Below, piece by piece: positions 1 to 6,480 of a stretch of 9,543 nt of DNA; the first letter of the stretch is position 1, and every line of letters starts with the position of its first letter. Below the pieces are notes generated by a model. That model searched no databases and had not been told where the DNA came from. It saw only the letters and a program-made list of their open reading frames with translations. The translations under genes and the position numbers were made by a program. Origin of the DNA: an uncultured bacterium (GTDB lineage Bacteria; Cyanobacteriota; Vampirovibrionia; Gastranaerophilales; Gastranaerophilaceae); contig CASECH010000191.1 in the NCBI GenBank assembly GCA_949286405.1, positions 1 to 9,543 on the forward strand, given 5' to 3'.

Positions 1-366
1 TTTACGGACGAAACGTTAATAAATGTAAAATCTACAATTGACAAATTAACATGTACCGTAAATAATGTGAAAGAATTGATTGAACAGTTGTATACAGCTT
101 TCATTCAAGAGCCGGAAATACAAAACCTGATAACTGATTTAATTAGTATTTCTGAAACTTTTAAGAATCTGGATGACAAAGATTTTCTAACAGCAATTCA
201 AGAAAATATCAATAGACTAAATCAATGCCAATCAGAAAAAGAAAAAGAAAGAATACGTAATTTATATAAAAGCGCAAATGATAATGAAACAGAAGCCCTA
301 AAAATTCAAATGCAGCTTAGAGATAAAATAAATAATAGACTAAAATTGGAGAAAATGAATGAGTAA
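1..366 (+). CDS. dnaG: DNA primase DnaG, C-terminal fragment (5' end outside window)
   Basis: The reading frame is open from base 1 to a TAA at 364-366, giving about 121 residues with no start codon in the window; an in-frame GTG at 67 is internal, not the start. The product is highly charged and helical (EPEIQNLITDL, then a run rich in E, K, Q and N, ending in a KINNRLKLEK helix). This fits the helicase-binding C-terminal domain of primase, which makes RNA primers at the replication fork and docks on DnaB. No zinc-finger or TOPRIM motif is visible because those lie upstream. The identification leans on context: dnaG directly precedes rpoD in the macromolecular synthesis operon of many bacteria, and here the gene overlaps rpoD by 8 nt. 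C-terminal primase domains diverge strongly, so sequence alone would not prove it. A different gene ending here is the alternative. Confidence 0.7.
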   Translation, partial: FTDETLINVKSTIDKLTCTVNNVKELIEQLYTAFIQEPEIQNLITDLISISETFKNLDDKDFLTAIQENINRLNQCQSEKEKERIRNLYKSANDNETEALKIQMQLRDKINNRLKLEKMNE

Positions 367-1459
367 AAAAAGACAATCTGGTTCTTCTATTGTAAGTATT
401 ATGGATGATGAAAATTTGGATTTACACAATATAGACGAAGATGCAGCTCTTTCTCAGGATGCTGATGGTGTTAATTATATGAATATGGACATCAGTACAG
501 ATAATATTGAGGATATTGTTACTGAAAAAATGGAACACAAGGTTAATATAGATGATATCTATATGATGAATTCTTCTCATGAAGAAGATGAAAATGATTT
601 TGAACTTCCAAAAGGTATAGCTGTTGATGACCCTGTAAGATTATATTTAAGAGAAATTGGCAGAATAAAACTTTTATCAGCTAATGAAGAAATAGAATTA
701 GCTAGAAAAATTCTTGAAGGTGGTACACCTGGTGCTATCGCAAAAAGAAAACTTGTTCAAGCAAACTTACGTTTGGTTGTAAGTATTGCAAAAAAATATG
801 TAGGACGCGGAATGTTATTTTTAGACCTTATTCAAGAAGGAAACTTAGGTCTTATTCGTGCAGCTGAAAAATTTGATCATGAAAGAGGTTTCAAATTTTC
901 AACATATGCTACTTGGTGGATTAGACAAGCTATAACAAGAGCTATTGCAGACCAAGCTAGAACTATAAGAATTCCTGTTCACATGGTTGAAACAATTAAT
1001 AAATTGAAAAAAGTTACAAGAAGACTAGCTCAAGAACTTTCAAGAAAACCTACTGAAGATGAATTAGCTATTGAAATGAACGTATCAATTGCTAAACTTC
1101 GTGAAATTATTAAAATAGCTCAAGAACCTCTATCTCTTGAAACTCCTATCGGTAAAGAAGAAGATTCAAGATTGGGTGATTTTATTGAAGATAAAGAAGC
1201 TGATGCTCCAATCAAGACAGTTGCTTCTGAACTATTAAGAGAAGACTTGGCTGAAGTTCTTTGTACACTATCTCCAAGAGAACGTGACGTTTTAAGACTT
1301 CGTTTTGGTATGGATGACGGACGCCAAAGAACTTTGGAAGAAGTTGGTCAATTGTTTGGTGTTACTCGTGAACGTATCAGACAAATCGAAGCAAAAGCAC
1401 TTAGAAAATTACGTCACCCTAACAGAAGCAAACGCTTAAGAGAATATGTAGAATCATAA
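359..1459 (+). CDS. rpoD: RNA polymerase primary sigma factor RpoD (sigma-70/SigA)
   Basis: This 366-aa group 1 sigma factor directs RNA polymerase to housekeeping promoters. Residues 1-85 are acidic and low in complexity, with no clear region 1.1. Region 1.2 starts near residue 88 (DDPVRLYLREIGRI). Region 2 spans about 129-200, with the core-binding LDLIQEGNLGLIRAAEKFD and the -10 recognition helix YATWWIRQAITRAI. Region 3 covers about 201-285 (RTIRIPVHMVETINKL and onward), and region 4 about 293-366 (LSPRERDVLRLRFGMDDGR, then the -35 reading helix VTRERIRQIEAKALRKLR). The non-conserved insert between regions 1.2 and 2 is very short, as in Firmicutes and cyanobacteria. The ATG lies in the overlap ATGAGTAA with the upstream stop, and GGAG at 348-351 sits 7 nt before it, suggesting translational coupling to dnaG. 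A terminator follows 15 nt after the stop. Confidence 0.97.
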   Translation: MSKKRQSGSSIVSIMDDENLDLHNIDEDAALSQDADGVNYMNMDISTDNIEDIVTEKMEHKVNIDDIYMMNSSHEEDENDFELPKGIAVDDPVRLYLREIGRIKLLSANEEIELARKILEGGTPGAIAKRKLVQANLRLVVSIAKKYVGRGMLFLDLIQEGNLGLIRAAEKFDHERGFKFSTYATWWIRQAITRAIADQARTIRIPVHMVETINKLKKVTRRLAQELSRKPTEDELAIEMNVSIAKLREIIKIAQEPLSLETPIGKEEDSRLGDFIEDKEADAPIKTVASELLREDLAEVLCTLSPRERDVLRLRFGMDDGRQRTLEEVGQLFGVTRERIRQIEAKALRKLRHPNRSKRLREYVES

Positions 1460-1474
1460 AAATTAATAAACTGT

Positions 1475-1505
1475 AAAAACTCCCGAATAATGGGAGTTTT
1501 TATTT
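1475..1505 (+). terminator. Rho-independent terminator of dnaG-rpoD
   Basis: A perfect 10-bp stem (1475-1484 AAAAACTCCC with 1492-1501 GGGAGTTTTT) closes a 7-nt loop GAATAAT. The U-run forms the 3' arm and continues into an AT-rich tail. It lies 15 nt after the rpoD stop and ends just before the -10 box of the next gene, so the phosphoesterase gene is probably its own transcription unit. Confidence 0.92.
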
Positions 1506-1511
1506 TATAAT
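1506..1511 (+). promoter_or_regulatory. Candidate -10 box for phosphoesterase gene (leaderless)
   Basis: An exact TATAAT lies 6 nt before the ATG at 1518, so transcription starting 6-7 nt downstream would begin at or next to the A of the start codon. No Shine-Dalgarno is present between 1502 and 1517. No good -35 is seen: 17 bp upstream falls inside the rpoD terminator stem. Because the region is AT-rich, chance is possible, but the same spacing recurs before der and the HTH gene. Confidence 0.5.
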
Positions 1512-1517
1512 AATAAC

Positions 1518-2294
1518 ATGACTATAAAAATTTTTTTATTTTTTATTATTACTTTATTCATTTGGGGAGTGTTTATCGAACCAAACTTGTTATATGTGAA
1601 TAAACTACAAATTAAAGATAACGAACTCAAAGGATTAAAAGTTGTTTTTATAAGCGACTTACATATAAAAACTTTTGAAAAAATTCGATTAAAAAGAATT
1701 GTTAATACCATTAACGAACAAAATGCTGATTTTATTTTGCTTGGAGGAGATTACGTAAGCGGACATAAAAAAGGGCAATCAATGCCTGTAAAACAAATAG
1801 TAAAAGAATTAGCTTTTTTAAAATCAAAAAACGGGACTTTTGCTGTAATTGGAAATCATGACGGATGGCAAGGCAAAGAAGAGGTTATAAAAGAATTTAA
1901 AACTTCCGGTATTAATGTTTTACTAAATAACAATATGAATATGAGTAATGTCTGTATTGCTGGGGTTGATGATTTGCAAACAGGAAATCCTGATATTAAA
2001 AAAGCTTTGCAAAATTGTAAAAAACCAATATTATTACTTACTCATACTCCTGATATTTTTCCTAATATTCCTCAAGAAGTTAATTTAACTCTTGCCGGAC
2101 ATTTGCATGCAGGACAAATAAGAATTCCTTTTTTCGGAGCAATGATTTTGCCTTCTAAATTTGGTAAACGTTATGAAAAAGGCTTAATCATTGAAGATAA
2201 TAAAAAACTTTTTGTAACAAGTGGTCTTGGTACTAGTATTTTACCGTTAAGATTCAATTGTAGACCTGAAATAGTTGTAATTGATTTTTTATAA
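1518..2294 (+). CDS. Membrane-anchored calcineurin-like metallophosphoesterase (YkuE/YaeI/LpxG type)
   Basis: This 258-aa protein has a hydrophobic N-terminal anchor (residues 4-20) followed by a complete calcineurin-like phosphoesterase domain. The metal-binding motifs appear in order: SDLH (46-49), GGDY (76-79), GNHD (112-115), a lone His in LTHTPD (176) and GHLHAGQ (194-200). These residues hold a two-metal centre that hydrolyses phosphomonoesters, diesters or pyrophosphates. The short loops and anchor match the COG1408 group, which includes Bacillus YkuE, E. coli YaeI and Chlamydia LpxG, the lipid A enzyme cleaving UDP-diacylglucosamine. Substrate cannot be read from the sequence; an envelope role is inferred from the anchor. 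There is no Tat motif, unlike YkuE. The start is supported by the anchor beginning right after it and by the -10 box 6 nt upstream; there is no Shine-Dalgarno. Neighbours (rpoD, an orphan small gene) give no functional hint. Confidence 0.9.
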   Translation: MTIKIFLFFIITLFIWGVFIEPNLLYVNKLQIKDNELKGLKVVFISDLHIKTFEKIRLKRIVNTINEQNADFILLGGDYVSGHKKGQSMPVKQIVKELAFLKSKNGTFAVIGNHDGWQGKEEVIKEFKTSGINVLLNNNMNMSNVCIAGVDDLQTGNPDIKKALQNCKKPILLLTHTPDIFPNIPQEVNLTLAGHLHAGQIRIPFFGAMILPSKFGKRYEKGLIIEDNKKLFVTSGLGTSILPLRFNCRPEIVVIDFL

Positions 2295-2308
2295 AATATT
2301 AATTTTAT
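2291..2308 (+). terminator. Weak AT-only hairpin after phosphoesterase gene
   Basis: ATAAAAT (2291-2297) and ATTTTAT (2302-2308) can form a 7-bp stem with a 4-nt loop, overlapping the stop codon at 2292-2294. It is followed only by TTCCGTTTTT. With no G-C pairs it would be unstable, so this is a possible terminator and no more. Confidence 0.25.
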
Positions 2309-2321
2309 TTCCGTTTTTCTA

Positions 2322-2350
2322 TTGATTATAAAAATTTTCTGTTATATTAT
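2322..2350 (+). promoter_or_regulatory. Promoter of the 51-aa small protein gene
   Basis: TTGATT (2322-2327) and TATTAT (2345-2350) are separated by 17 bp, the standard sigma-70 spacing. An overlapping alternative is the extended -10 TGT-TATATT (2340-2348). Transcription would begin near 2357, leaving about 20 nt of leader that contains the Shine-Dalgarno of the gene at 2379. This is one of the better promoter matches in the window. Confidence 0.7.
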
Positions 2351-2378
2351 TCCTTTGTTGGCAAAAAAGGAATAGATT

Positions 2379-2534
2379 ATGGATACTAATTTGCAAAAAG
2401 AAATTCTTAGGAATATCGAACTCACAGAAGATATTTTGAAAATGAATATGGAAACAACTTTTGAAACTTATTGTGAAATGAAGGCAAGATTACAGTTTTT
2501 AACATATATTACTCTTAAAGAGAATAAAGATTAA
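2379..2534 (+). CDS. Hypothetical 51-aa small protein
   Basis: A short ORF encodes 51 residues, beginning MDTNLQKEILRN and ending ITLKENKD. I do not recognise its family. It is predicted mostly helical, with amphipathic spacing of I and L in the first half, acidic and methionine-rich in the middle (EDILKMNMETT), one cysteine at residue 32, and no signal peptide or membrane segment. It is probably a cytosolic small protein, possibly one that binds a partner. Coding status is supported by an AAGGA Shine-Dalgarno at 2367-2371, 7 nt before the ATG, a well-spaced promoter at 2322-2350, and sense codons that follow the usage of neighbouring genes. It stands alone between the phosphoesterase gene and ctpA; no strong terminator separates it from the ctpA leader. 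It is too short to be reported by most default gene callers with high score. Confidence 0.7.
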   Translation: MDTNLQKEILRNIELTEDILKMNMETTFETYCEMKARLQFLTYITLKENKD

Positions 2535-2585
2535 TTTTATTTATAAATAATTTGCATAATGAAATTTTATTTTTTTGATAAATTG

Positions 2586-2594
2586 TGTTATTAT
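2586..2594 (+). promoter_or_regulatory. Candidate extended -10 promoter for ctpA
   Basis: TGT-TATTAT (2586-2594) is an extended -10 element. TTGATA at 2575-2580 looks like a -35 but is only 8 bp away, too close to pair with it. Transcription would start near 2601 and give a leader of about 135 nt before ctpA. The surrounding AT-richness makes this a moderate call. Confidence 0.45.
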
Positions 2595-2600
2595 AGTTAA

Positions 2601-2736
2601 CAAAGAACTTTTAATGACAAAACTTTAGGACAAGATTATAAGTAGTAGGAAACTTTTTTCAAAAAAAAACATCTTTATACTTGTAAGTTGTACAACAAAA
2701 GTTTAGGGTTAAGAGTATTGGAGGAAACACTATTAA
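2601..2736 (+). other. Long 5' leader of ctpA with possible secondary structure
   Basis: No gene is seen in the 202 nt from 2535 to 2736, which also hold a 14-nt palindrome TTATTTATAAATAA at 2537-2550. The probable ctpA leader contains AAACTTTT (2650-2657) that can pair with AAAAGTTT (2697-2704), enclosing a 10-nt palindrome GTTGTACAAC (2687-2696). It also has a near-direct repeat, AAAACTTTAGGA (2619-2630) and AAAAGTTTAGGG (2697-2708). A strong GGAGGA at 2720-2725 ends the leader. It does not match any riboswitch I know; whether it regulates is open. Confidence 0.4.
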
Positions 2737-3957
2737 ATGAGAAATATTATGAAAAAAAGTTTTATTTTCTTAAGTGCTTTTATCTTTTTATCCGGTTGGG
2801 TAATCAGAGATAATGTTTTTGCATACAGTCCAACTGATTTGTATGACCAAGTTTGGAAATTAATTAATGTAAAATTTGTAGACCAAACCAATAATTCACA
2901 AAATTGGTCAAAATGGCGTCATAAATATGATAGTCAAATAAAGACTAATGAAGATGCTTATGTCGCAATTAATACAATGATTGCAAGTTTGAATGACCCA
3001 TATACAAAATTTTTAGATCCAAAAGAATTTGCTGAAGAAACAAGTTCTATTAAAGGATCTTTAAAAGGTATTGGTATTCAAATTGCTGTAAAAGACGGAA
3101 AATTAACAGTTATTTCACCTATTGAAGATACTCCTGCCGAAAAAGCGGGAATATTAGCAGATGACGAAATTTTAGAAATTGATGGCGTGAGCACTAAAGG
3201 TATTACTGTTGATAAAGCTGCTGACAAAATTAGAGGAAAAGAAGGAACTCAAGTTACTCTACTTATCAAACGCAAAGATCAAGAACCTAAATTGTATACA
3301 GTAACAAGGGCTGAAATTGAAATAAAATCAATTTCCCAAAAAGTTCCGACTGACGTAAAAATCCCTGAAGATTTTTGTTACATTAGATTGAGTTCTTTTA
3401 TCAGCAGAAATGCTGCAAATGAATTTGGTACAATACTAAATAATTCAAAAAACAAAAAAGGTTTTATTGTTGACCTTAGATCAAATCCTGGTGGATTATT
3501 AACGAATGCAATTTATATCTCAGATATGTTTCTTGACGGTGGCACAATCGTAAGCACAGTAGATAGAGATGGTTACAAAGAAACTCAAAGAGCAACACCG
3601 GGTGTATATACTAAAAAACCTGTAGTTGTACTTATCAACAAAGGTTCTGCTTCTGCTTCAGAAATCTTTTCAGGAGCTATGAAAGATAACCACAGAGCTG
3701 TTATTATTGGAGAACAATCTTTTGGAAAAGGTTTGGTACAAGAAATAAATAAACTTCCTTATGATGCAGGTATTAATATCACGATTCAAAAGTATTTAAC
3801 TCCTAACGGTACTGATATTAACAAAAAGGGTATCACTCCTGATATAAAAGTTGAATTAACTGAAGAAAACGTGAAAAATAAAGATGATGTTCAATTGAAA
3901 AAAGCTATTGAAGTACTTACTAAAATGACAAATGGTCAGACAATAGCAAATCAATAA
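2737..3957 (+). CDS. ctpA: Carboxyl-terminal processing protease CtpA (S41 family), secreted
   Basis: This 406-aa S41 endopeptidase trims or degrades proteins in the periplasm or on the cell surface, recognising C-terminal tails through its PDZ domain. A signal peptide (residues 5-29, MKK followed by a hydrophobic run) ends in VFA before Tyr30, a plausible signal peptidase I site. Residues 31-100 form the N-terminal helical domain with QNW and ASLNDPYTKFLDP, the pattern of cyanobacterial CtpA. The PDZ domain is about 103-190, and the protease domain follows. Catalytic Ser306 lies in GSASASE, with Lys331 in SFGKG and Gln335 four residues on; the Ser-Lys spacing of 25 matches E. coli Prc and plant D1 protease. 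Start: GGAGGA at 2720-2725 sits 11 nt before the ATG at 2737; the in-frame ATG at 2749 would be poorly spaced. In photosynthetic relatives the enzyme matures the D1 protein; in a non-photosynthetic host the substrate is unknown. Confidence 0.95.
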   Translation: MRNIMKKSFIFLSAFIFLSGWVIRDNVFAYSPTDLYDQVWKLINVKFVDQTNNSQNWSKWRHKYDSQIKTNEDAYVAINTMIASLNDPYTKFLDPKEFAEETSSIKGSLKGIGIQIAVKDGKLTVISPIEDTPAEKAGILADDEILEIDGVSTKGITVDKAADKIRGKEGTQVTLLIKRKDQEPKLYTVTRAEIEIKSISQKVPTDVKIPEDFCYIRLSSFISRNAANEFGTILNNSKNKKGFIVDLRSNPGGLLTNAIYISDMFLDGGTIVSTVDRDGYKETQRATPGVYTKKPVVVLINKGSASASEIFSGAMKDNHRAVIIGEQSFGKGLVQEINKLPYDAGINITIQKYLTPNGTDINKKGITPDIKVELTEENVKNKDDVQLKKAIEVLTKMTNGQTIANQ

Positions 3958-3963
3958 TTTTCT

Positions 3964-4005
3964 GCAAATTGTTTGTTACTCATGCTCCTTGTAACAACAA
4001 TTTGC
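3964..4005 (+). repeat. Long inverted repeat (hairpin) after ctpA
   Basis: A 16-nt arm (3964-3979, GCAAATTGTTTGTTAC) is complementary to the 15-nt arm 3991-4005 (GTAACAACAATTTGC) except for one bulged T; the loop is 11 nt. No U-run follows, so it is not a terminator by itself. It sits between the ctpA stop (3957) and the true terminator at 4009, so it would fold at the 3' end of the ctpA mRNA, where it may protect against 3' exonucleases, or it may be a dispersed repeat element. Confidence 0.85.
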
Positions 4006-4008
4006 CCA

Positions 4009-4047
4009 AGAGCTTTCTTTTTCTCTTTAGAAAGCTCTCTTTTTTTT
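4009..4047 (+). terminator. Rho-independent terminator of ctpA
   Basis: A 10-bp stem (AGAGCTTTCT at 4009-4018 with AGAAAGCTCT at 4029-4038) closes a pyrimidine loop of 10 nt and is followed by CT and a run of T to 4047. It lies directly downstream of the hairpin 3964-4005. Confidence 0.92.
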
Positions 4048-4092
4048 GCTTAAAATTAATCTTTGCGATTGATTTTAAGGTATTAAATTTTA

Positions 4093-4101
4093 TGCTATTA
4101 T
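4093..4101 (+). promoter_or_regulatory. Extended -10 promoter of recJ
   Basis: TGC-TATTAT (4093-4101) is an extended -10 element; TTTTAA at 4073-4078 lies 17 bp upstream as a weak -35. Transcription from about 4108 would leave a 20-nt leader carrying the AGGGA Shine-Dalgarno at 4119-4123. Confidence 0.6.
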
Positions 4102-4128
4102 TTTGATATCAGACGGGTAGGGAAGAAA

Positions 4129-6480
4129 ATGACAATAAAAGAGTGGATATACAATAAATATGATGGGAATGAAAAATCTTTAATAAAAAGACTACTAGCC
4201 TCAAGAGGTATTACTAGTGAAGAAGAAATTCAAGAGTTTTTAAACCCTCTTGAAATGAAACTTACACATCCAAAAGCTTTTACTGATATGGAAAAAGCTG
4301 TTGAAAGAATATCTCAAGCGATTGATAATGGTGAAAAAATTGTTATCCATGGAGATTTTGATGCCGATGGAGTCACTTCTACTTCACTTTTGTATAGAAC
4401 TTTAAAAGAATTAAATGCTGACGTTAACTATTTTATTCCAGATAGAGAAAAAGAAGGTCATGGCTTCGATACAAAAGCTTTGGTAAACATAATGACAAAA
4501 ATTAAGCCAAAAGTTATTGTATCTTGTGATTGCGGTATAAGCGATGTCGAAGCTGTTAATTTTTTAAAAAGTTTTAAAATTGATGTAATAATTACAGACC
4601 ACCACGAAGCCCCTGAAGAATTACCAAAAGCTTTTGCGATCATAAATCCAAAAGCACCTAATTCTTTGGATGAAAATTTATCTGCTAAACAAATTAATAG
4701 TTTATGTGCTCTTGCAGGGGTTGGAGTTGCATTCAAACTTGCTCAAGGATTACTTGAAAAATACAACAAAATAGAATTTATTTATAATATCTTGCCTTAT
4801 GTTGCTGTAGGTACTGTTGCAGATGTTGTTCCACTTATCGGAGAAAACAGATATCTTGTAACCAAAGGTTTGGAATTAATTTCAAATGGCAAACATTATG
4901 GTCTGACAAGACTTTTAGAAAGTGCAGGATACAAAGGTCAAATAACCTCAGAACATATAGCATTTGGTATCGCACCAAGAATTAATGCGTCAGGCAGATT
5001 AGATACAGTTGAAGCAGCTTTGAAAGTTCTTATTTCTGATAACAAACAAGAAATAGAAATGGCTATTCAATCACTTAACGAGTTTAATAAAATCCGTCAA
5101 GAGCTTTGTCAAGAAATGTTTGCAGAAGCTGATGAAATGATTCAAAAAGAAGGTAACAGAAATCCTGCAATTATTTTATTTAACCCTAAATGGCATATCG
5201 GTATCGTAGGAATCGTTGCATCTAAACTTGTGGAAAAGTATTACAAGCCAACTTTTTTGATGACATATTCAGAAGAAACAAAACAAGTGAGATGTTCAGC
5301 AAGAAGTATTGAGGGAGTCAATTTATACGATGTCATTAATGCAAATTCAGAACTTTTAGATAGTTTTGGTGGACACATGATGGCTGCTGGTCTTGCTTTT
5401 TCAACAGAAAAAACATCTTTTGAAGATGTGAAAAAAGGTCTAAATCAAACTATAAAAGAAATGACCCAAGGCAAGGAATTAAAACCTTTTATTAATATTG
5501 ATCTTGAATTACAGGCTAATGATATTGACGTTAATTTGGTAGAACAAATTTCGCAGTTAGAACCTTTTGGAGCGTCAAATCCAAGTCCGATTTTTGCAAT
5601 AAAAAATCTTAAAATAAAACAAAAACGTTTAATGGGTGAAAATAAAGATCATTTAAGACTTAATTGTATTAGCGGCAATAGTGAATTTAATTGTATTCGC
5701 TGGCAACAGGGTGATATTTCTTTGGTAAATGGTGACACTCTTGACATAGCATTCCACCCTCAAATAAATGAATACAATGGTGTCACAAGTGTTCAGTTAA
5801 TTATTGATGATATTCATTCTGAATATTTAAAAGAAGAAGAAAGTGAAAATTCTGACAAAATTAAACTTTTTGACCACAGAAAAAAAACAGATATTCTTCA
5901 ACAAGTAAATGATTATATAAAAAATACAAAGCAAAATATTTTAGTTTTTGCGGAAAGTAAACCTGTATTAGACAAACTTAGAAATTTTAGTTCTATTTTT
6001 TCTAAAACAGTAACCAGAGATAATTTATCTGACTGTGATTCTATTATGTTTTTTGATTATCCGGCAGACAAGGAAACTTTTGATAATATTATCGAAAAAA
6101 CTTCACCAAGAGCCATTCACTTTATGAATTATGAAATAAAATATTTTGATGAAAAAGAATTTTTAAAGACAATTCATGGTATGTTAAAATTTGCTTGCAA
6201 TAACAACAACGGCAAAATTGAACTTAAGAGAATTGCCAGTTATTGGGGCAAATCATATCAAGTATTTGAATTATTGTTTGAAATTTTTGAAGAAGTAGGT
6301 TTAATAAATATTAAAGAAAAAAACAAAGAATATTATGTCGTAGAATTACTTGAAAGTAATGATTACACTAAAGTTTTACACAATCCAAAATATACAAATC
6401 TATTGGATTTGATAGATGAATGTGAGCAGTACCAGAAAAGTTTACTTGAAGATGACATAAATTCTATTGAACTTGTTTAA
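4129..6480 (+). CDS. recJ: Single-stranded-DNA-specific exonuclease RecJ
   Basis: RecJ (783 aa) degrades single-stranded DNA 5' to 3' in the cytoplasm during recombination, mismatch and base excision repair. The DHH phosphoesterase core carries all expected metal ligands: HGDFDADG (74-81), SCDCG (132-136), TDHHE (156-160) and GTVADVVP (228-235), then APRINASGR (282-290). The DHHA1 domain follows, with RCSARS (388-393) and SFGGHMMAAG (412-421). An OB-fold region lies around 455-565. The C-terminal part (about 575-783) has a Rossmann-like stretch (NILVFAES, SIMFFDYP) and a winged-helix-like tail; this length and extension resemble Bacillus RecJ (YrvE) rather than the shorter E. coli protein. 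AGGGA 5 nt before the ATG supports the start. The gene has its own promoter and its TAA directly abuts the stop codon of the convergent gene at 6481. Confidence 0.97.
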   Translation: MTIKEWIYNKYDGNEKSLIKRLLASRGITSEEEIQEFLNPLEMKLTHPKAFTDMEKAVERISQAIDNGEKIVIHGDFDADGVTSTSLLYRTLKELNADVNYFIPDREKEGHGFDTKALVNIMTKIKPKVIVSCDCGISDVEAVNFLKSFKIDVIITDHHEAPEELPKAFAIINPKAPNSLDENLSAKQINSLCALAGVGVAFKLAQGLLEKYNKIEFIYNILPYVAVGTVADVVPLIGENRYLVTKGLELISNGKHYGLTRLLESAGYKGQITSEHIAFGIAPRINASGRLDTVEAALKVLISDNKQEIEMAIQSLNEFNKIRQELCQEMFAEADEMIQKEGNRNPAIILFNPKWHIGIVGIVASKLVEKYYKPTFLMTYSEETKQVRCSARSIEGVNLYDVINANSELLDSFGGHMMAAGLAFSTEKTSFEDVKKGLNQTIKEMTQGKELKPFINIDLELQANDIDVNLVEQISQLEPFGASNPSPIFAIKNLKIKQKRLMGENKDHLRLNCISGNSEFNCIRWQQGDISLVNGDTLDIAFHPQINEYNGVTSVQLIIDDIHSEYLKEEESENSDKIKLFDHRKKTDILQQVNDYIKNTKQNILVFAESKPVLDKLRNFSSIFSKTVTRDNLSDCDSIMFFDYPADKETFDNIIEKTSPRAIHFMNYEIKYFDEKEFLKTIHGMLKFACNNNNGKIELKRIASYWGKSYQVFELLFEIFEEVGLINIKEKNKEYYVVELLESNDYTKVLHNPKYTNLLDLIDECEQYQKSLLEDDINSIELV

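Noticed and set aside
67..366. GTG at 67 as the start of a separate small gene
   Set aside because: The frame is open all the way to base 1 with matching helical, charged composition, and context before rpoD favours a primase C-terminus.
1505..1711. 68-codon minus-strand ORF opposite the phosphoesterase gene start
   Set aside because: It lies antisense to a gene with full motif support, has hydrophobic low-complexity content mirroring the anchor, and shows no promoter or Shine-Dalgarno that would favour it.
2537..2550. Perfect 14-nt palindrome TTATTTATAAATAA as an operator or terminator
   Set aside because: It is made only of A and T in a very AT-rich region and has no stable stem with a U-run; chance is sufficient.
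2614..2628. Tiny ORF (MTKL then stop) in the ctpA leader
   Set aside because: Four codons, no Shine-Dalgarno, and not rich in any one amino acid, so no sign of an attenuator leader peptide.
4458..4736. 92-codon minus-strand ORF inside recJ
   Set aside because: It is antisense to the conserved DHH core of recJ and reads as a shadow of those codons; no family resemblance is seen.
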